Positions 23,801-35,805 of a DNA stretch of 64,000 bases are shown in pieces; the stretch's first letter is position 1; each line of letters starts with the position of its first letter. The stretch covers positions 25,760,982 to 25,824,981 of the forward strand of contig CM035807.1 in NCBI GenBank assembly GCA_020466095.1, written 5' to 3'. This DNA is from Chlorops oryzae (lineage: Eukaryota; Arthropoda; Insecta; Diptera; Chloropidae). Below the pieces are notes generated by a model. The model was not told where the DNA came from. It worked only from the letters and a program-made list of their open reading frames with translations, and did no database searches. Made by a program: the position numbers and the translations under genes.

Positions 23801-26800
23801 TGTTTGCATAAAATTGTTGCTCGAACTCTTAAAGAGCCATCGCCCACCCCCACCTTCCGACGCATCGCATCCTTCGACGTCAAATGCTTTACCGCCAATA
23901 AAAAGAAAAGTTCAATTTCGTACCACATCCTGAGGACGTTTTGCGCCCAATCCTATATGTATATGAACAATGTCCGCTTTTTCTTTGGCTATGCTTCTCC
24001 GTTATACCATAAATCTCGCATAAATTCTCAAGATGCCAACTAAGGAACGTGTTCTCCGTAATATTTCGTTCCGAGTTGATTCGAAAAACCTCCAACCAAC
24101 TACCCTCGTTTTACTGTTGCCTTCCTCTCATCTACGTCGACGGTTTCTCCTCCTTTCGTTTGCACTGATTGAGCTCATCGAATTGCGATTAAACGATTTT
24201 ACCTCTAATGAAATTCTTTGAAAATTTGTATCGTTGGCAAAATTTTTGCATTCCTTTAGCATAATTTTCGTATTTATTATTTCACCTCGAGGCGTGTACG
24301 GTTCGCTCATGTTCATGCTTGTGCACATACATACACATACACACACATAAGTGTATATAAACAAATATTCGCCGTAAAGTTGGCGTAATAAATTTATTAT
24401 TTGTTTAAAAGTTGCTCCTTTTGTTTTTCCACATCAATGCTTGCTTGCTCCATCTTTCGTCCTTCCGCCCATCCTCGTATCGATATCTGCACCTTGGCCT
24501 TCGAAAGATGCTGCCATCGTTGCTCCATGCTGTCGTTTTCGACGGCGTCGTCGTCATAATTTTATGCTGCATCCATTTTTATAGCTTTCTAATAGATCCT
24601 GCTCTCTTCTGATTCATGAATTCCCCTGCAATTCATCGCCCACCGCCGATACTTTGGAGATTGTATCGACTTCCCGAGCAAATGCCTTTGTAAGTCGATA
24701 CATCGCGCTCGCTTTTCATCGTGTTATGCCCCGTTCTACCTTTGTTCAGTTGGGTTTAAAATTAAACTGCATATTGTCTCGGATTTCGCTTCCGGTTGTT
24801 AAATATTGAACTTATACCGCAATACGTCTTTTTATTTTTATTGCGAAACATCTGACGAATCTATTGAGGCATAAACCGCAACTAGACAAAGTCGTTTCCT
24901 CATGAAAGGTTGTTGATTTTTGTGTGAAAATCGCTCTGTGAGCAAATGTACTTTTTTTTTTTTTATATTGAGGAAAGTCTGTTTTCAATTCAAATTTCTC
25001 TGGAGTTTTGGTATTGTATTAAATTTGGAGTGTATTTGATCAGGAGTTGAAATACATTCGGAGATCGATTTCCAGTCGAACTTGCTGTAAGACGAGAGCA
25101 TGATAATCAATCACATTAAAAATGATTTTTGAGCAGGTTAAACCCAGAAAGCTAGTAGTGGAAGAAGGAACTCTTAGAAATTTCGACAAAGTTCAGGGGA
25201 TTTTTTTTCTACATTATTGGTTTTACTGTATTCTGATGGACAGACCTACAAATGTTTGGATAGCCGTATATGACTACATAGTCATTCTGTAGTGGCAATT
25301 ATGACATGAACTCTTGAATGTCTATCCCCAGTTGATCATGTATGTTTAGATAAATTTTATAGAGGGATTCGGCCAGGTTCAATACGTTGATATCTGCCCA
25401 GAAGCTCCTCCATGGTTCTACAGACACATCTGTAGTAAAACTTCTGGGGGAGCAACATCATACCTAGCCTAGAAATTTTTTCTTCAAAATGGGGTATGAG
25501 AATTTCGGAGTCTTTGGTCCAGAATCGGGTTTTCCTCTCCCATGTTACACCACAGCCTCAACAAAACTCACACAATTAGGCCATCCAAGGACCAGCCATG
25601 ACTGCTCCACTCAGTTTTGATCTCCTGCTTACTACTGTACCATGTTCAAACTATTTTTAGGTCATACATATGGTCATAATAAACTAACATTTTTATCGTT
25701 ATGTGGTTCCATCGTGAGGGAGAGGTATTCTGACAGCACTCTAGTAATCAAAATACAGCAGCAATACAAAACCAAATCTTTCAGTGACAAGAAAATACTA
25801 TCAGATGCCGCTAATAATCCGGCAAGACTTTGTTTATACCACATTAAACGATTAAATCGTGTTCCTATGAGACAAAATTAGGAGCACTAGGTATTTGATG
25901 AAATTTTTCATTAAATATGCCTTCTATCTATTCGCCAGCTTCATCATTTCCCCCACACAATGGTCACTGTAATGATCAGCGAACATCGCCGATCGTCTTG
26001 TGTTACCTTAAATTGGCTGCAATCCAAATATTTGAAGTTTTTTCTTAGCAATTTCTTTCTGAATTCTATGGAACTCATTTGAAAAGAGCCTCAGAAAATG
26101 ATAATTAAAAATATTTTAATTGAAACGCCTTTGGAGAGCATATTTCCCCACTTAAGAAGTCACGGTACCTTGAAGTGGTAAATTATTTTAGATGATTTCG
26201 AAAGACGAGCACGCAAATGGCTCATTCCTTGGCTGTGCAATTTTGCGATTTCGCGTAAATATGGCACAAAAATACTTAAAATGAAATTTTCGAAACTTTC
26301 TCGAGGCTCTTTTGTTGAAAATAGCTTCCGCGCTGTGTGTGGCCCGGCCCGGTTCGGTTCGGTTCGGCCCGGACGAGCCTAGTCCAGTCACGCTTGCTAC
26401 TCATAATTATGATGGGCTTCATTTGGGGCCACGAGATATTAATGACGAAAATGGCAAACGGTATCTATGTCAGCCATTCCGCCAGCCAGCCAGCTATCCC
26501 TGGGAGTCATCCAGACAGAGATCATGTACCGTACCTGTTCAACGATGGCAGACGATCATCGCTGCGCAACGTTGCCGTCGATTTACGCTCGTCTGTTGGA
26601 TTGCATGGCACGATGCATCAAAACGCATAATTCTAAATTTTCCGTGCCCGAGCAGCACCCACTCTCTCCGCCTGGCGATCCATATTTTCGAGTTCTTCGG
26701 TTATTCGTCTAGCGTAAAATTAATGTGTGAATTATTACGTGGCAAATTGTGAATTAGTGATGCGGCATTATGTGCGTTTATTTATCGCTTTTCGTAATTA

Positions 26801-27325
26801 AATGATTATGGCTGCGAGATTATATTTTCGTCTTGTTTTCAATTTTATTTATTCATTTTGTATTTTCTTTTGCTGGGTTTGATTTATTTATTTAAATTTT
26901 TTTTTGTTTTTTTTTTTGAGGGGGATTTTGCGTAAAAAGCTTTTTATTGCAATTGTTGCAAGGTTATTTGCGCAATGAGGCGCAAATGCAGCAGCAGAAT
27001 TCGCAATACGATTGTATAAATTTTAATCCAATTGTGTGCCCAATTCGAAGCGACCACTTCGGTTACGCCTGTGCGGGGTCTATACAAACATCCACCTTTT
27101 CGATCGAATTCACCCATCGAACGCAGCCAACAATGAAGCTTTTCCGGCACAATTCATTTCATTTTCATTGTGAATTGTGCAGCATCATTTGAATGTTGTT
27201 GTTGCTCTCGTTGTTGTTCGTGTTCATTTTATTTTCGGTTTTCACCAAAAAGGTAAAGCTGCATCGTAAATCGCATATGACGTGTTGAGTGGTTGTCTCG
27301 CATGAATGCATGAGTTTGTGTGCTC

Positions 27326-27351
27326 GGTGTGTGTGTGTGTGTGTGTGTGTG
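27326..27351 (+). repeat. (GT)n microsatellite
   Basis: About 13 uninterrupted GT units. On the minus strand they make an artefactual Thr-His repeat peptide. Confidence 0.9.
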
Positions 27352-28277
27352 AGTGAGCGAGCGCATGTGAAAAGGGTTTAATTTAATATACGCACTACAC
27401 GCGATGCCCACCTACAACCGAAATCGGCCTAAAGTAATACCGAGAAACACAATCTGGCAGCGGTGGGTGACTAGCAGCGGCAACATATGCGTCTGTCAGT
27501 TTTCGTTGGCGATTATTTGACCAGAAATCGGATTAAATTTATTGAACACAAGCGTTCAGATGAACGCTGAAACAATTTCAGTGGGCGTGGCGTGTGGGGG
27601 ATATTTTTGCGGTAATGATGTACACATTTCTTTTTTCATTTAAGATCAATATTGGCTGGCAATGATTCCCGAGAGCAGCTGTTAGCGTGTTCTTGATACA
27701 GAGGAGCTCATATCAAGGCCTCCTCGTGTGATTTTCTGGTCAATTTCACGGCTCCTCTTATGATTATGATCTCTCCTCTTATGATTATAGATTATAATCC
27801 AAAAGAAGGCCCTCGTCGCATGCTTTTTCGGAAATAATTTTTTTACATTTAATTTTTCAATGAAGAAAAACGGAAATCGGGGCAATTTATTGTCGGTAAT
27901 GCTAAGTCCCGCCTATTGAATAATCCAGGTATTATCAAAGTCATCTATGTATATTTGCTCTTCAAAAGCAATAATAACTTTTTTAATCCTGCAAAAGACC
28001 CCAATATGTCAAAAATTAGAATTCATGACTTCCAAAGAAAAATTTTTATACCAAAGTAGCATGATGTTCCTTTAAGACCTTCAAGAAGGGTAAAGTAATT
28101 CAAGTTATACGGCTTAAAATAAGGTTTAACCTGCCTTGTTTCTGACCATCCTTGGAAGCTTCAAACAATCTCTTTCTTACACATCCCAAATATCTTGGAG
28201 GCCTTCACACTCTCATTGTTGAAGGAAAAGTCCAGGACTCAAGGGCTTTATTTGTTAAAGAAAATTTCTTAAAAAAG

Positions 28278-28363
28278 ACACTCTGCTCAGTGCTCTAGTG
28301 TTTCTTCTACTCAAATAAATATTTTTCGCTCCTGTAGGTGTCCGCTTAAGAGAGAGTTCACTG
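28278..28363. mobile_element. Diverged right end of the GTGTCCGCTTAAG MITE family
   Basis: GGTGTCCGCTTAAGAGAGAG at 28337-28356 matches the right TIR of the MITE at 50.5 kb (GTGTCCGCTTAAGGGAGAG). Upstream, GACACTC..CTCTAGT..TTC and CTCAAATA also align with that MITE's interior. The left TIR is missing or too diverged, so this is a truncated copy. Confidence 0.55.
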
Positions 28364-31300
28364 AAATCTCCATAATAGTCCCTTTTTGTATATTTAGATT
28401 AAATTTTTTTTGAAATCTCATTTCGTAAAGAATTGATTGTTCTTCGATGAAAAGATTCTATTTTATTTCGCCCGCAGCTGACAGTTCTTTGCCTTCGATT
28501 ACAATGAGTGCTTCTTCCATTCAATAAATTAATTTTATTTCCTTGTCACCTGCTGTTGAGTCATTTTATCAAGACCGTCAAAAGCTTCGGAGCACACTTC
28601 ATTGCAATTCAATTTATTTTTTTTAAAAGACTCCCACTCCCTCGTATCATTCGACTACAAAGTCATTTACCTTCGGATTTTTTTTCCCCACGTCGCAGCA
28701 TACTTTTATAGGTAAATGATTGGAATTTTCAAATCACAGTTACGATTGCTGCACCTGCGTCCTCATATGCGAATCGTGGAGGAAGTCCTTGAATATCATT
28801 TCGAAAGTATCAACGTGTTTGGGGTTTATGTGGTAGAAAACAAGAATTTCATTGTTGCGAAATAATTGTATGGACTCAGACAGCTGAGGTTCGCACAAAT
28901 CCAATGAGAAGTGCTGCAAAAAAAAAAAAAGAAATAAAAAACAGAAAACAGTGAGAGGTATTCAAATTTAATGTGGATGAAAATTGACGAGAAGGTATTC
29001 CTTTACATCTTTAAGCATATTGGACCTCAAGTTTTGCAAATATTCCCAAATTTTTCTGATCGTTTTTTTTTTTTTGAGATATTAATAAAGGAAAGTAATC
29101 CCTCAAATAATGCCAATCGATTATGGTGAAAATCTGTTTTGTATCGTTGGCTTATGATATCGTCCTTTGTATTTCTCGCCTGTCCTGAAACTAAACGCAA
29201 ATACCTAAACACAAAAGGCCAAGTCCACCGTCGCTTGCGGACTCATAAGCTCATCAAAACCTGCTGTTGCCTTTTGCTCCTTTCGTTTCCTTTTGTGCCA
29301 TAAACAATTCATTCATTTTTACCTACTCATACGATGATGTAATATAATGGAATGATTCGCAGCAGGACTATGCCCGCCATGGTTTGAGACTTTAGTCCTC
29401 AATATACATAAAAAGTGCCAATAAAGCACATTCTTTGTTCGGGGCGCCAAGTGCTTAACTGTGCAACAAAGCATCCTCAATGCCGTCAACGTGAACGTGA
29501 ACGTACACGTTGCCGTAACGTTCAATATTGTATGTGAATCGTATGAATAGGTAAAATGTTAAATGCTTGAATAGGCAAAACTTGAGATTATGACGTGGCA
29601 TGTGTCCTTTCAGGCCGTACAATGCCTGAGGCAATTCAAACTTTTCTTCCACATAGTTTCTCTTGGCTCTTAAAGTATGTTATTGATGGTGAAATCGAAT
29701 TTGCTGAATCAGTTTCTCGTTACAGTTTTTAGAAAGATTATTTAAATTGCTTTAAAAAAATGGTGGCAGTGCTTCGAATCTAACTAGACTAGGAAGCTTA
29801 ACTAGCTCTCCTTACTGTGACATCACTATATACCTATAGCTAATGGCCATCAATCCATACAGTATATTTCTAGGCGTTCAGCGTGGTTCGAGGATTACTC
29901 CAGTCGGTTCCATAATATTCGAGGTTTCTTTGTATTCATTCGGTTGCGTTTCCGCTTCCGTTGTTTGCTCAGAAAGTCCAAGAGCCGACGTCAAAGCCTT
30001 GCAAACAAACGAATGAACATACAGGGTGATTGTGTTGATTAGGAAATCTATCAGTAACATACAGAAATATAATTTCAATGTTGTCTAATTTTTCGAAATC
30101 AAAATTCATCTTGAAACTTATAAACTAAGGTGTGAGTATGGATCCAATAACATTCAAGTATCAAACCAATGGAGTTTTTTCTTGCAGCTATGAATATTTC
30201 TCCTCAATATGGAATATTTTGAGCCTCATTTCTTCCAGACGCTCCATCTCTGACCCTGTATTCACTCAAACGAGACAATTGATGCACACCTCATTGGTTT
30301 TATTGTATTTCCCCCATGCGAGCAGGGATAATCGGGAACGCAGCATGAGGAGAATTCGGGCTCCGAGGCGTAAGCAGAATGAACAATAAAATTGCACCGT
30401 GGCGAAAAGTTCGTTTAAGCCATAAGGTGCTTTCTTCTCACATTTTTTTTTTGGGTTGTTTCCTCTGATAAAAGCTCAAAGGATAATAAGTACTGCTGAT
30501 GATGTGGCTACAGAAATAGGTAGGTCGATACATTTTATACGACGACCGTAGGTCAGTCTGAAACTCAAGAGAGATAATAAAAAAAAAGAAGTCTACTTCA
30601 AGGATACTTATCTTAATTTCGAGAACGTTACATTAACTGCTGAAAACGTTTTCGCAATTTTCATTTTCATTTTCATTTCGCTTAGGACCGCTTCATTGAG
30701 CGAGAACACCTTGAAGAGGATTATTTGATGAGCTCCGGGCGCAGTTAAATAACCTGAGCTGCATTTCAAATTTCTCAAGGGAAAAGTAAAGCGTATCAAC
30801 TCAAGTGCGTTCGTTGTGTAGGGTATTAAATTGCTTGCTTATTACGTACGGCTAATCTCAGCGCTCAAACGGATTTTATTGACCTTAAGCTCACTTAAAG
30901 CTGGAGCTGTGATTTGCTTCGTGAGGGTGGTCGAAAAATCATTTTAATCGATTTGTTTGCTCTAAACGAACGTGAGCAAATGTTCAATCGTTCGTTTTTC
31001 TCCCTCTCTCTATCTCCCTCCCTCTCTCTCTCTCTCTATCTTACATTTACATTTGCATGAAGCGATACTCATTGTGGCGTTTTTTTTTTAAATTATTACC
31101 CCTTAATGTGTACATTTTGCATTTCGCGATTCTCATTTTCGTACGAGATTTTTCCTTTCAATATTATGCGATGTTTTACGTATAATAGGTAGCCCATTAA
31201 AATGACTTATAGCCAATATAAAGTACCCGCGTAGTATTGGTAAATTGTGCTTAATGCAGAATTGTAATAAAAAAGAAGGTTGCCACCCGAGCGGTAGGTG

Positions 31301-31841
31301 TTTACATTGCGCTCTCGCTGTAAATGCCGAATGAGGCATAACTATTCAATGCGGCATATGATGCGCGTAATTTGCATTATTTCTGCAGCTGATAACATTT
31401 CGATGGCAATATTGCGAGTCCAGAATTTATTTTTGTACTGATGAGTTCAGTTCCTATATATTGTACAAGCACTTTGAAATAGAGGTAGGTGAAGAAGTAG
31501 ATCAAAATTGCTGTAATATTTAAAATCTGGCCGAAAAATATACAAATTTCCTATCGTACACTAAAGCTGATTTATCTCTCATGTGTAAATATTCTGAATG
31601 GAACACCTCATTGCTTAAATGGTCTATAAATTTTGAAGAATCTTGACAGATTTAAGTGCGTACGCTCCAAAATGTCGCGAATAGCGCTAGCCGTTCTCTA
31701 AAAATTTTCAGTACATTTTAAAGTAAAAGTGAGTACAAATAAGAGACATTTTTATATGTATATATTTCAAAAGATCTCTACTCAAATGATATTTGCACTT
31801 TTCATTGCTTCAAAGACGTCCACTACTTTCTACAGACGTGC
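28364..31841. other. Unassigned non-coding DNA
   Basis: No gene recognised. Features are A/T runs, a CT-rich microsatellite at about 31.00-31.04 kb, and an isolated TACAGGGTGATTG at about 30.02 kb that resembles a mariner-type end but has no partner nearby. Confidence 0.4.
31001..31040 (+). repeat. CT-rich microsatellite
   Basis: TCCCTCTCTC units with interruptions, the GAGA type on the opposite strand. Such tracts can bind GAGA-factor-like proteins in flies, but nothing else suggests function. Confidence 0.75.
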
Positions 31842-32434
31842 ACTGATTTATTGCAATGCCGTAAAGGTGTTAAAATGCCATTTCACTTTTAATGGGAGTT
31901 GCTTGAATTAGTTCAAACAACCGAGCCGCAGTCAAAATATTCACAAATAGTCTAGACATTTACATTTTAATTCAATGAAAAGTCGACTGTCGTCTTTTTA
32001 GTCATAAAAATTGCTTATACTCGTAGTGTATGTTCACTGTAATGCCCAGGTACCATCTATCCAAAAAGCGGAGCTGAGGGGGTCTAAAATTTATCTCTGA
32101 TTTATAAAAAGTCTTCTGAATATATATAAAAAATGAAGTCCATTTTTGCGCACAATTTCACATTAGTGGTATTCATGCAGCTTCGCAAATGCCTTCGCAA
32201 CTTTTCCAATCGTAAAATTCCATATAAATTTTTACAGTTGTGTGACAAATTTCTCATTTCCCAAAATTTGCGAAGCTGCATGAGTCCCACTATTATTTTC
32301 TTTGTTCTGAATTGATAATCTACCAACGAGATTCTGATATCAATCTTAAGTCACAAGAGCGAAAATTGTGTGGAAAAAGAGACTGCCAGTATGTACTACA
32401 AAATTCGGTTACTAATTCTCTTATTTGCCTTTAA
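31842..32434 (+). repeat. ~590-bp direct repeat, copy 1
   Basis: This is repeated with about 95% or higher identity by eye at 33991-34576. Both copies start ACTGATTTATTGCAATGCC and end TTATTTGCCTTTAA; the flanks outside are unrelated. Each copy contains the same 127-bp MITE. The ends are not the TG...CA of LTRs, and I see no primer-binding site or protease/RT coding between the copies, so a segmental duplication or an unusual repeat-flanked element fits better than an LTR retrotransposon. Confidence 0.85.
32165..32291. mobile_element. 127-bp MITE, ATT-flanked, AGTGG ends (in direct repeat copy 1)
   Basis: The inverted ends match over 26 bases with two mismatches (left AGTGGTATTCATGCAGCTTC, right inverse AGTGGGACTCATGCAGCTTC, both continuing GCAAAT). 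ATT lies on both sides (32162-32164, 32292-32294) as a likely 3-bp duplication. Non-coding. Confidence 0.75.
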
Positions 32435-33990
32435 CCCTCTATAACTCAACATCATCAAGCAAAAAAAATTTTGTGGATTCGGATAGGTATATGAGTTTAA
32501 AAAAATACGTTTTTATTTAAACTTCGTAACCCTTTTTCGGGTTCTAAATACAGAGATGAACTACAAAGGAGTGTACAAACAAGATACAAACTTAAAAAAG
32601 CAAATAAAACGCACAAAAGACAAAAGACGACTACGGGAGTAGAAATATTTTTGAAACACTTACATATAATTTCACCTATTTACGATTTTTTTCCCTAAAA
32701 AGCTATTTCCCTTATCTTAATTTAATATGAAGCCAATTTCTGAATTGGCAATCCAAAAAACGATAGCATTAAATATATTGTACACTAATTATTTTCTAAG
32801 CATTTTTGTAAGAGTTAATTACGCTTTTAAAACTTAAATTAAAATTATGCCATACTTCTAAATTAAAGAGGTTAAAATTTGTTCTTATAATATTAATGTA
32901 CAAAATCGTTATTTTATTGGGATTAGTACTATTTACTAACCGTTTTCTACTACTAACAGTTATACTGTTATAGAAAATATCATTTTGGTCAAAATGATAC
33001 TGTGTATTATTACTGTTAAAACAAAGATAATTTCAATTAACAATATTATTTTAAAATGCAAAATTTTCAAAAATTTAAAAAAAATAGTTTTTTGCAAATT
33101 TTAATGAAAATTAAAACATTGGACATTCACTTTGACAAAACGTCACGATATCCTCCCGCCAATTCATATTTTGCGCTCCCTAAGATCGTACAATAAGACC
33201 AACTAAAACATTTGTAACTAATTTTTTATTTTGAAAGCAAGTTTTGAATTCCAAGCTTAAAACGTGAATTAAACAAAAGGAACAGCGTATATTTTTCATT
33301 TTTGAAACAAGAATGAATCGCTTGCAAAATCTGAAGCTAAAACTACGCATTTGAAATAAAGAGGTTAAGCAGTTTTCCGTAGACATATTACACGTACTTT
33401 TTGAAGTAAATCTTTTTCAATCTGTGTACTACTTTTAAGCAAGTACTCTTTTTAAATTGTACTATTTGTTAAAAAATAATCCATTAGTCCAAATTAAACA
33501 TTCCATTATCAAAAACCAGTTTATCGGACATTTACTGCATTTTGGGTATTTGTAACAAAACAAAACATTGCGTAAAATATTGCCTCGTCTAACCGGGAAA
33601 ATACCTTGAGAACAACATTAATGAAGTAAAACAACTATCTCCAATACAAAATAAGTCCTAATTAACGTCAAGATAATGTTTTAGACTTTGGTCATTGTAA
33701 CGTTCAAATCCAAGCAAAACATGTATTGAAGCCATTTCTTAGCGTTTTGTTTGAAACGTTTAAAATAGCACTCAACGATAAAGCATAAATGAACTAAAGC
33801 TTTTATAAGAATAATAACTGCCGCATGTAACTTTGTATAATTTCGCAAATTGAAGTCTTTTAGAAAAGTTGAACATTAAGCTTAGTACTTTCTAGGGTTA
33901 AATAACTCTCAGATACAACAATATGTTATTGTTAATTGAAGCCTAGGTTTCTAGCAACTTTCTGTTGTATAACTTTAAAAATACGCCCAA
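32435..33990. other. Very AT-rich spacer between the two direct repeats
   Basis: This 1.56-kb segment is strikingly AT-rich, with no reading frame of interest and no inverted ends found. If the flanking direct repeats belong to one element, this is its interior; if they are a duplication, it is unrelated host DNA. Confidence 0.5.
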
Positions 33991-34576
33991 ACTGATTTAT
34001 TGCAATGCCGTAAAGGTGTTAAAATGCCATTTCACTTTTAATGGGAAGTGCTTGAATTAGTTCAAACAACCGAGCCGCAGTCAAAATATTCACAAATAGT
34101 CTAGACATTTACATTTTAATTCAATGAAAAGTCGACTGTCGTCTTTTTAGTCATAAAAATTGCTTATTACGAGTATATGTTCACTGTAATGCCCAGGTAT
34201 CATCTATCCAAAAAGAGGAGGGGGTCTAAAACTTATCTCTGATTTATAAAAAGTCTTCTGAATATATATAAAAATTTAAGTCAATTTTTGCGCACAATTT
34301 CACATTAGTGGTACTCATGCAGCTTCGCAAATGCCTTCGCAACTTTTCCCATCGTAAATTTCCATATAAATTTGTACAGTTGCGTGACAAATTTCTCATT
34401 TCCCAAAATTTGCGAAGCTGCATGAGTCCCACTATTATTTTCTTTGTTCTGAATTGATAATCTACCAACGAGATTCTGATATCAATCTTAAGTCACAAGA
34501 GCGAAATTTGTGTGGAAAAAGAGACTGCCAGTATGTACTACAAAATTCAGCTACTAATTCTCTTATTTGCCTTTAA
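33991..34576 (+). repeat. ~590-bp direct repeat, copy 2
   Basis: Second copy of 31842-32434, differing by scattered substitutions and small indels (for example TATACTCGTAGTGTATG in copy 1 against TATTACGAGTATATG here). Confidence 0.85.
34307..34433. mobile_element. 127-bp MITE, ATT-flanked, AGTGG ends (in direct repeat copy 2)
   Basis: Same element as at 32165-32291, carried by the larger duplication. Its TIRs differ at only one of 26 positions. ATT flanks lie at 34304-34306 and 34434-34436. Confidence 0.75.
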
Positions 34577-34647
34577 ATAACTTACTCATATATATACAAC
34601 TATGGTTCATTGGCTAGTGTGAATGCCGCCATAGGTTGAGACACTTA

Positions 34648-35705
34648 GGGCACCTGCACACGAGCGGTTGTTCGCGGCGCGTTGCGTTTCAAAGTACACA
34701 GAAATGAATGGAAGCCTTTACAAGTATTCGTTGCATGTATTCATGGATGTAAAAAATGAAAAAAATCGCGACAAACGTTATAAAAGGACCGCTTTCGGGA
34801 AGATGGACGATATTTTCGACAAAAAATTTTTAATTCGATTTTAACCCTCTTTCTATTTTTTTCGTGTCCAAGGGTTATGTTAACCCTTTTCTGCATGAAA
34901 CATTGAATGATTGGGACATATATTACTATATGTGGCACTCCCAACAACAACCGAATTAGTGATGCTAGAATGTTTTGAGTACTCACTCAATTTTTTAACT
35001 AAGCATTCTTGCGTTGAAATTTTTTAATATTTTCTTTTTAGTATACAACCTTTTAGGTTTTTGATGAAAGATTATGCAATACTGTGCCCTTTTCAAGAGA
35101 GGAGTTCGAAAAATAAGTAGTTTTTATATTCATTTTAGCATGAATTGTTATAAGTACTTGAGCCATTAGTTTGGTATCGAGCTAGAATTTTTTCTACATC
35201 ACTGAATAGTTCATATCAGCTGTTCTGTTTTGTAAACAAACATTCGGTCATATTCGACACATGAGTGCTCTTCTTTAGCGTTGTTGAAGAACAAAAGGAA
35301 AATTTCACGTAAAGATTTTTGATATTATATAAAAACCATATTTTAGTCGAAAAAAATGAGTTTTAACAAACAATATTTGACGAACACTTTAACGTGTATA
35401 TGAACTATACCAAACATTTTGGTACATGTTACAAGATTTAAAAAGATTTGTTAGACCGGACCCGGAATTTCTCGGGGGCGTGCTACGTTTTTGATTTTGC
35501 CATAAGAATGCATGCAACGGGGGCCTACTTCAACTCAACAGGCATAGTTGTTGTAGAGTGCCACATATAGTAATATATGGATTGGGACAACATTTTGTTC
35601 GCTATAAATAGGTTCGTTAACCCTTTAATGCTGTTTCCATGGTTGAAACGATACTAAAACTAAAACGCGCCGCACCACAGACTTGGCGCTCGTGTGCAGG
35701 TACCC
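34648..35705. mobile_element. PIF/Harbinger-like MITE (387 bp before interruption), TTA duplication
   Basis: TIRs begin GGGCACCTGCACACGAGCG on the left and GGGTACCTGCACACGAGCG on the inverted right, with a further shared GCGGCGCGTT block about 10 bases inside. TTA flanks both sides (34645-34647, 35706-35708). A 3-bp TTA duplication and a GGG-starting TIR fit PIF/Harbinger. There is no transposase coding. It is inserted in the minus-strand SINE and is itself split by the 663-bp element. Deleting that element and one 8-bp repeat leaves 387 bases. Confidence 0.8.
34917..35579. mobile_element. 663-bp non-autonomous element, perfect 24-bp TIRs, 8-bp target duplication (P- or hAT-like)
   Basis: Both ends begin CATATATTACTATATGTGGC and stay identical for 24 bases, then share CAACAAC. 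GATTGGGA flanks both sides exactly (34909-34916, 35580-35587). An 8-bp duplication is typical of hAT and P superfamilies. A terminus starting CAT followed by an AT-rich block and GTGG resembles P-element ends more than the hAT CAG-type end, but this is only suggestive. The interior has no substantial reading frame. Perfect TIRs and duplication point to a comparatively recent insertion. Confidence 0.85.
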
Positions 35706-35805
35706 TTAGCCTTCACATTGGCCGGTTGTGATACCCCACCTCAGCTGGGGAATTGAACCCAGAGCCTCCAGCTCCGTAAGTTGGTCATATTACTAGGTAC
35801 TATAA

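Larger units (their letters stand above)
19331..28277. other. Unassigned non-coding DNA (about 9 kb)
   Basis: No recognisable gene or complete mobile element. The first few hundred bases may hold more decayed LINE sequence that I cannot read. Simple repeats include (AC)n at 20.82 kb, TG/CA-rich DNA at 24.3 kb and (GT)n at 27.33 kb. A GC-rich patch with repeated GGTTC and CCCGG lies at 26338-26380. Frames at 26312-26752 (146 codons) and 23696-24043 (115 codons) show no family motif and lie among overlapping frames in other phases, so they are not called. Confidence 0.4.
34606..35805 (-). mobile_element. tRNA-derived SINE, minus strand, split by a later insertion
   Basis: Once 34648-35708 is removed, the minus strand reads a B box GGTTCAATTCC (35759-35749), then GGTATCACAACCGGCCAATG, then ATGGCGGCATTCACAC and a short tail. 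The SINE at 44.03-44.21 kb has the same order: GGCTCTGGGTTCAA, GGTATCACAACGGGCCGATG, then GGTGGCAGCCACAC. The A box near 35795 is decayed. SINEs of this type are non-coding RNA polymerase III transcripts mobilised by LINE proteins. Confidence 0.75.

Noticed and set aside
26312..26752. 146-codon open frame in a GC-richer patch
   Set aside because: Three overlapping phases are open on the same strand and none shows a recognisable domain.
27574..27590. GTGGGCGTGGC word as a third copy of the dipteran-type repeat
   Set aside because: No other block of the repeat (GATCGGTCC, GTCTGTC) is found around it.
30018..30031. Mariner-like terminus TACAGGGTGATTG
   Set aside because: No inverted partner found nearby.
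31842..34576. LTR retrotransposon with 590-bp LTRs
   Set aside because: Repeat ends are not TG...CA, no primer-binding site or polypurine tract was seen, and the interior is non-coding.
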